Positions 61,307-64,000 of a stretch of DNA of 64,000 bases are shown piece after piece; within the stretch, counting starts at the first letter, position 1; every line of letters starts with the position of its first letter. Under the pieces are notes generated by a model. The model did not search any database. It was given only the letters and a program-made list of their open reading frames with translations, and was not told the DNA's origin. Position numbers and translations under genes: made by a program. This stretch comes from Ewingella allii (lineage in GTDB: Bacteria; Pseudomonadota; Gammaproteobacteria; Enterobacterales; Enterobacteriaceae), in NCBI RefSeq assembly GCF_044430645.1, contig NZ_JAWUDN010000003.1, positions 310,001 to 374,000 on the forward strand, read 5' to 3'.

Positions 61307-63252
61307 ATAGCTCTGCGACATTGAAAAGTGGCTCAGCGGTTGATGCCCTGTTCGAGCAAGCCTTACTGCAAGGCGCGTTGAGATCACTGGACGTGCAGTT
61401 TGCCCGCATGATTGCCGGAGGAACGCAGGCAGAGACTGAATATGCCGCGTTAATGCTGGCGGCCGCCTGCCTGAGCAGTGAAGCGGGGAGTGGTCACGTG
61501 TGCCTGCATTTGGACCAGCTCAGCCCTGATTCCCTGTTTGACGGTCGTTATCCGCAGCTAGCTATCGAGCTGTGGAAAACAGCCGGTGAGCCGGATACCA
61601 AGCAGTGGCTGGCACTATTAAACCGCCATGCAGCTGTCAGCGACGGCAGCCAGCCAACGCCGATGGTCTTGCAGGAAAACCGTCTTTATCTCCAGCGAAT
61701 GTGGCAGAGCGAGGGCGAGGTTGCCGATTTCTTCAGTGCTGAAAAACGTCTGGATACCTCGCCCATTTCACCACTGACCGTGGATGAAACGCGGCTTAAA
61801 ACGATTCTGGATGACCTGTTTGGTCGCACAGACTCGGCCGAGATTGATTGGCAGAAAGTTGCGGCGGCGGTGGCGGCTACCCGGCGGATTTCAATCATTT
61901 CCGGCGGGCCCGGTACCGGCAAAACCACCACGGTTGCCAAGCTATTAGCCGCGCTGGTTCAGCTCTATCCGCAGCAGAAACTGCGCATTCAGCTCGCCGC
62001 GCCCACCGGCAAGGCGGCAGCGCGTTTGACCGACTCTCTGGGGCAGGCCAGTCTGCGTTTACCTCTTAGCGAAGCCGAGCGCGCCGCTTTCCCGACTGAA
62101 GCCTCGACATTACATCGATTGCTGGGCGCACAACCCGGTAGCCAGCGCATGCGTTACCACCGTGGGAATCCGCTGCACCTTGACGTGCTGGTGGTGGATG
62201 AAGCCTCAATGGTTGACCTGCCGATGATGGCGCGGCTGATTGAAGCACTGCCCGCGCAGGCGCGAGTGATTTTCCTTGGCGACCGTGACCAGTTGGCTTC
62301 GGTAGAAGCAGGGGCGGTGTTGGGAGATATCTGCCGCTTTGCAGAGCAGGGGTACAGCGCAGAGCGCGCCACCCAACTGAGTTATTTGACCGGCTGCCCT
62401 GTCGCGCCAACCGAAGTGGCTAACGCCGCCAGCGTGCGCGATAGCTTGTGCCTGCTGCGCCGCAGCTATCGGTTTGATTCGGCGTCGGGTATTGGTCAGT
62501 TGGCGAAAGCCGTCAATGCAGGGGAGAGCGCCGCCGCGTCTGCCGTGCTGGCGCAAGGCTTGCCGGACGTGACGGGCTATCCGCTCAATGAAACTGAGGA
62601 TTTCCAGCCGCTGCTCGATGCCTGCGTGGCGGGCTATCTTCCTTATCTCCAAGGCGTCAGACACAGCGCATCGCCGGATAGCATTTTGCAGGACTTTGGC
62701 CGTTTTCAGGTGCTATGCGCGCTGCGCGAAGGACCGTTTGGCGTAAAAGGGCTGAATGAGCGCATCGAACAACTGCTAAATCGCAAAGGGCTGATCCGCC
62801 GACCTGCCGTGCTGGCGGGGAAATGGTATGCCGGCAGGCCGGTGATGATCAGCCGAAATGACAGCGCGCTGGGGTTATTCAACGGTGATATCGGTATCGC
62901 CTTGCAAAGCGAAAGTGGCGAGCTGAGGGTCTACTTTCAGCTTCCGGGCGGTGAAGTGAAATCCGTGCAGCCGAGTCGTTTGCCAGCCCATGAAACGGCT
63001 TACGCCATGACGGTGCATAAGTCTCAAGGCTCTGAGTTTGACCACACGCTGCTGGTGCTGCCTAACCATTTCCTGCCGGTGCTAACCCGGGAGTTGGTCT
63101 ATACCGCCATTACCCGAGCTAAAAAGCAGTTGTCGCTTTATGCCAGTGAGAAGGTGTTCAACATTGCGACCCGCACGCGAACTCGCCGCCGCAGCGGGCT
63201 GGCGGAACGGCTGAGCGAACATGGCGAGTCGTCCTCTCTCAATCCTGAGTAG
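61303..63252 (+). CDS. recD: RecBCD subunit RecD, 5'-3' helicase
   Basis: A 649-residue superfamily 1B helicase, the fast 5'-3' motor and nuclease regulator of RecBCD. Walker A SGGPGTGKTTT lies at about 200-210, Walker B is VLVVDEASMVDL, and later motifs are MTVHKSQGSEFDH and LVYTAITRAKKQLSLYA. It is about 40 residues longer than E. coli RecD (608), with the extra length spread over the N-terminal part and tail. Its ATG overlaps the recB stop. A strong bidirectional terminator follows. Confidence 0.96.
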   Translation: MNSSATLKSGSAVDALFEQALLQGALRSLDVQFARMIAGGTQAETEYAALMLAAACLSSEAGSGHVCLHLDQLSPDSLFDGRYPQLAIELWKTAGEPDTKQWLALLNRHAAVSDGSQPTPMVLQENRLYLQRMWQSEGEVADFFSAEKRLDTSPISPLTVDETRLKTILDDLFGRTDSAEIDWQKVAAAVAATRRISIISGGPGTGKTTTVAKLLAALVQLYPQQKLRIQLAAPTGKAAARLTDSLGQASLRLPLSEAERAAFPTEASTLHRLLGAQPGSQRMRYHRGNPLHLDVLVVDEASMVDLPMMARLIEALPAQARVIFLGDRDQLASVEAGAVLGDICRFAEQGYSAERATQLSYLTGCPVAPTEVANAASVRDSLCLLRRSYRFDSASGIGQLAKAVNAGESAAASAVLAQGLPDVTGYPLNETEDFQPLLDACVAGYLPYLQGVRHSASPDSILQDFGRFQVLCALREGPFGVKGLNERIEQLLNRKGLIRRPAVLAGKWYAGRPVMISRNDSALGLFNGDIGIALQSESGELRVYFQLPGGEVKSVQPSRLPAHETAYAMTVHKSQGSEFDHTLLVLPNHFLPVLTRELVYTAITRAKKQLSLYASEKVFNIATRTRTRRRSGLAERLSEHGESSSLNPE

Positions 63253-63261
63253 TAAAAACAA

Positions 63262-63300
63262 AACGGGGCTTCTCTACGCGTGAGAAGCCCCGTTATTTTT
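63262..63300. terminator. Bidirectional terminator recD / argA
   Basis: AACGGGGCTTCTC and GAGAAGCCCCGTT pair perfectly over 13 bp around a 7-base loop, followed by ATTTTTTA. It lies between the convergent recD and argA genes. Confidence 0.92.
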
Positions 63301-63327
63301 TATCACTAACCTAGTGTAAGCCCTGCT

Positions 63328-64000
63328 TTAAAGCTCGGTCAGCAGAATTTTGGAGCGGCGCTGATAGTTGTACATTTCCTGTTTCTGGATTGGCAGAACG
63401 TCAACTTCAGCCGGCTGGAAACCGCGCTCCTGGAACCAGTGGATGCTGCGAGTGGTTAACACAAACAGGCGATCCAGCCCCATTTGCTTCGCCTGACTGG
63501 CGACGCGTTTCAGCAGCATTTCGCCGCGTGACGAGCTGCGATAGTCGGGATGCACCGCCACGCAGGCCATTTCGCCAATACGCTCTTCCGGGAACGGATA
63601 GAGCGCGGCGCAGGCGATGGTCAGATTATCGCGTTCGATAATGGTGAACTTGTCGATTTCCATCTCTAGCTGCTCGCGCGAGCGGCGAACCAAAATACCC
63701 TGCTGCTCCAGCGGGCGAATCAGCTCAAGAATGCCGCCGATATCGTTAATTGTCGCACGGCGCACCTGTTCGGCACTTTCCATCACGATTTGCGTACCGA
63801 TACCGTCGCGGGAGAACAGTTCCTGAACCAAGGCGCCGTCTTCCTGATAGCTGATTAAGTGGCTACGGCGCACGCCGCTGCGGCAGGCTTTGACTGCCCC
63901 GCGCAGGAAGCGCACGGTGCCGGACTGATAATCGCCACTGGCTTCCATGGTGTCGATTCGAGCCTGCGCATCGTTCGGGAACAGTTCCGAAATAATATTA
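63328..64000 (-). CDS. argA: N-acetylglutamate synthase, C-terminal part (window edge)
   Basis: The frame is open to the last base and continues beyond the window; about 223 C-terminal residues of an expected 440 are visible. The edge reads SELFPNDAQARIDTMEASGD, then the GNAT acetyltransferase domain: GIGTQIVMESAEQVRRATIN at its entry, MACVAVHPDYRSSSRGEMLL (acetyl-CoA loop) and LTTRSIHWFQERGF. ArgA makes N-acetylglutamate from glutamate and acetyl-CoA, the first step of arginine synthesis, and is feedback-inhibited by arginine through the amino-acid-kinase domain outside the window. Position next to recD is as in E. coli. Confidence 0.95.
   Translation of the reverse strand, partial: NIISELFPNDAQARIDTMEASGDYQSGTVRFLRGAVKACRSGVRRSHLISYQEDGALVQELFSRDGIGTQIVMESAEQVRRATINDIGGILELIRPLEQQGILVRRSREQLEMEIDKFTIIERDNLTIACAALYPFPEERIGEMACVAVHPDYRSSSRGEMLLKRVASQAKQMGLDRLFVLTTRSIHWFQERGFQPAEVDVLPIQKQEMYNYQRRSKILLTEL

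Overview
This window is chromosomal DNA of a gamma-proteobacterium of the order Enterobacterales. The right half (about 31.7-64 kb) follows the Escherichia coli 61-64 min order almost gene for gene: lysR-lysA-galR-omrA-aas-lplT-tas-ygdR-mutH-(DnaA-box cluster)-rppH-ptsP-lgt-thyA-ppdA-ppdB-ygdB-ppdC-recC-ptrA-recB-recD-argA. Protein lengths and catalytic residue numbers often match E. coli exactly (MutH D70/E77/K79, PtsP H356, ThyA C146, LysA K54). The left half has a different, accessory-type order, and ygdQ is missing between ygdR and mutH. That fits a relative outside the Escherichia/Salmonella group, perhaps Yersiniaceae (Rahnella/Ewingella/Serratia-like). The genus is an inference and cannot be fixed from this window.

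Left part (1-31.7 kb). 1-2 kb: the end of a fucose operon (fucK, convergent fucR, fucA). 2-5.8 kb: a polar amino acid ABC transporter (ATPase, permease, binding protein) behind an M15 metallopeptidase and a C26 glutamine-amidotransferase-like hydrolase. An ARG-box-like palindrome lies on the binding-protein promoter. 5.9-6.6 kb: remains of toxin-antitoxin systems, namely the C-terminal piece of a DUF1778 antitoxin and a HicB antitoxin without HicA. 6.9-15.9 kb: a complete tripartite RND efflux operon, mdtABC plus its own outer-membrane channel. 16-19.1 kb: a Tat-exported flavoprotein of spermidine-dehydrogenase type with a tri-heme cytochrome c. 19.3 kb: an alpha/beta-fold protein that resembles cofactor-free quinolone dioxygenases rather than hydrolases. 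20.2-22.6 kb: a PTS sugar permease with its GntR regulator. 22.8-31.7 kb: a YddA-type ABC exporter, a TPR periplasmic protein, an AT-rich LuxR/EAL regulator pair, a metal-site-degenerate MBL-fold protein with a divergent LysR regulator, a DHA1 drug exporter, and a Fur-boxed ChaN lipoprotein.

Right part (31.7-64 kb). Lysine synthesis and its activator come first, followed by GalR with its operator. Next is a cluster of strong hairpins in front of a BisC-type molybdoenzyme, then the OmrA-type small RNA. The Aas/LplT lysophospholipid recycling pair, Tas, YgdR and MutH follow. A 450-bp cluster of DnaA boxes sits exactly where E. coli has DARS2. After it come RppH, PtsP, Lgt, ThyA, the pseudopilin set ppdA-ppdB-ygdB-ppdC, the overlapping recC-ptrA-recB-recD recombination genes, and the C-terminal part of argA at the edge.

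No rRNA, tRNA, intact insertion sequence, prophage or CRISPR array was seen. The points most worth following up are the dioxygenase-like protein at 19.3 kb, the peptidase/amidase/transporter cluster at 2-5.8 kb, the flavoprotein-cytochrome pair, the orphan antitoxins, the perfect 18-bp hairpin at 35.24 kb, and the Ser/Thr-rich insert in MdtB.
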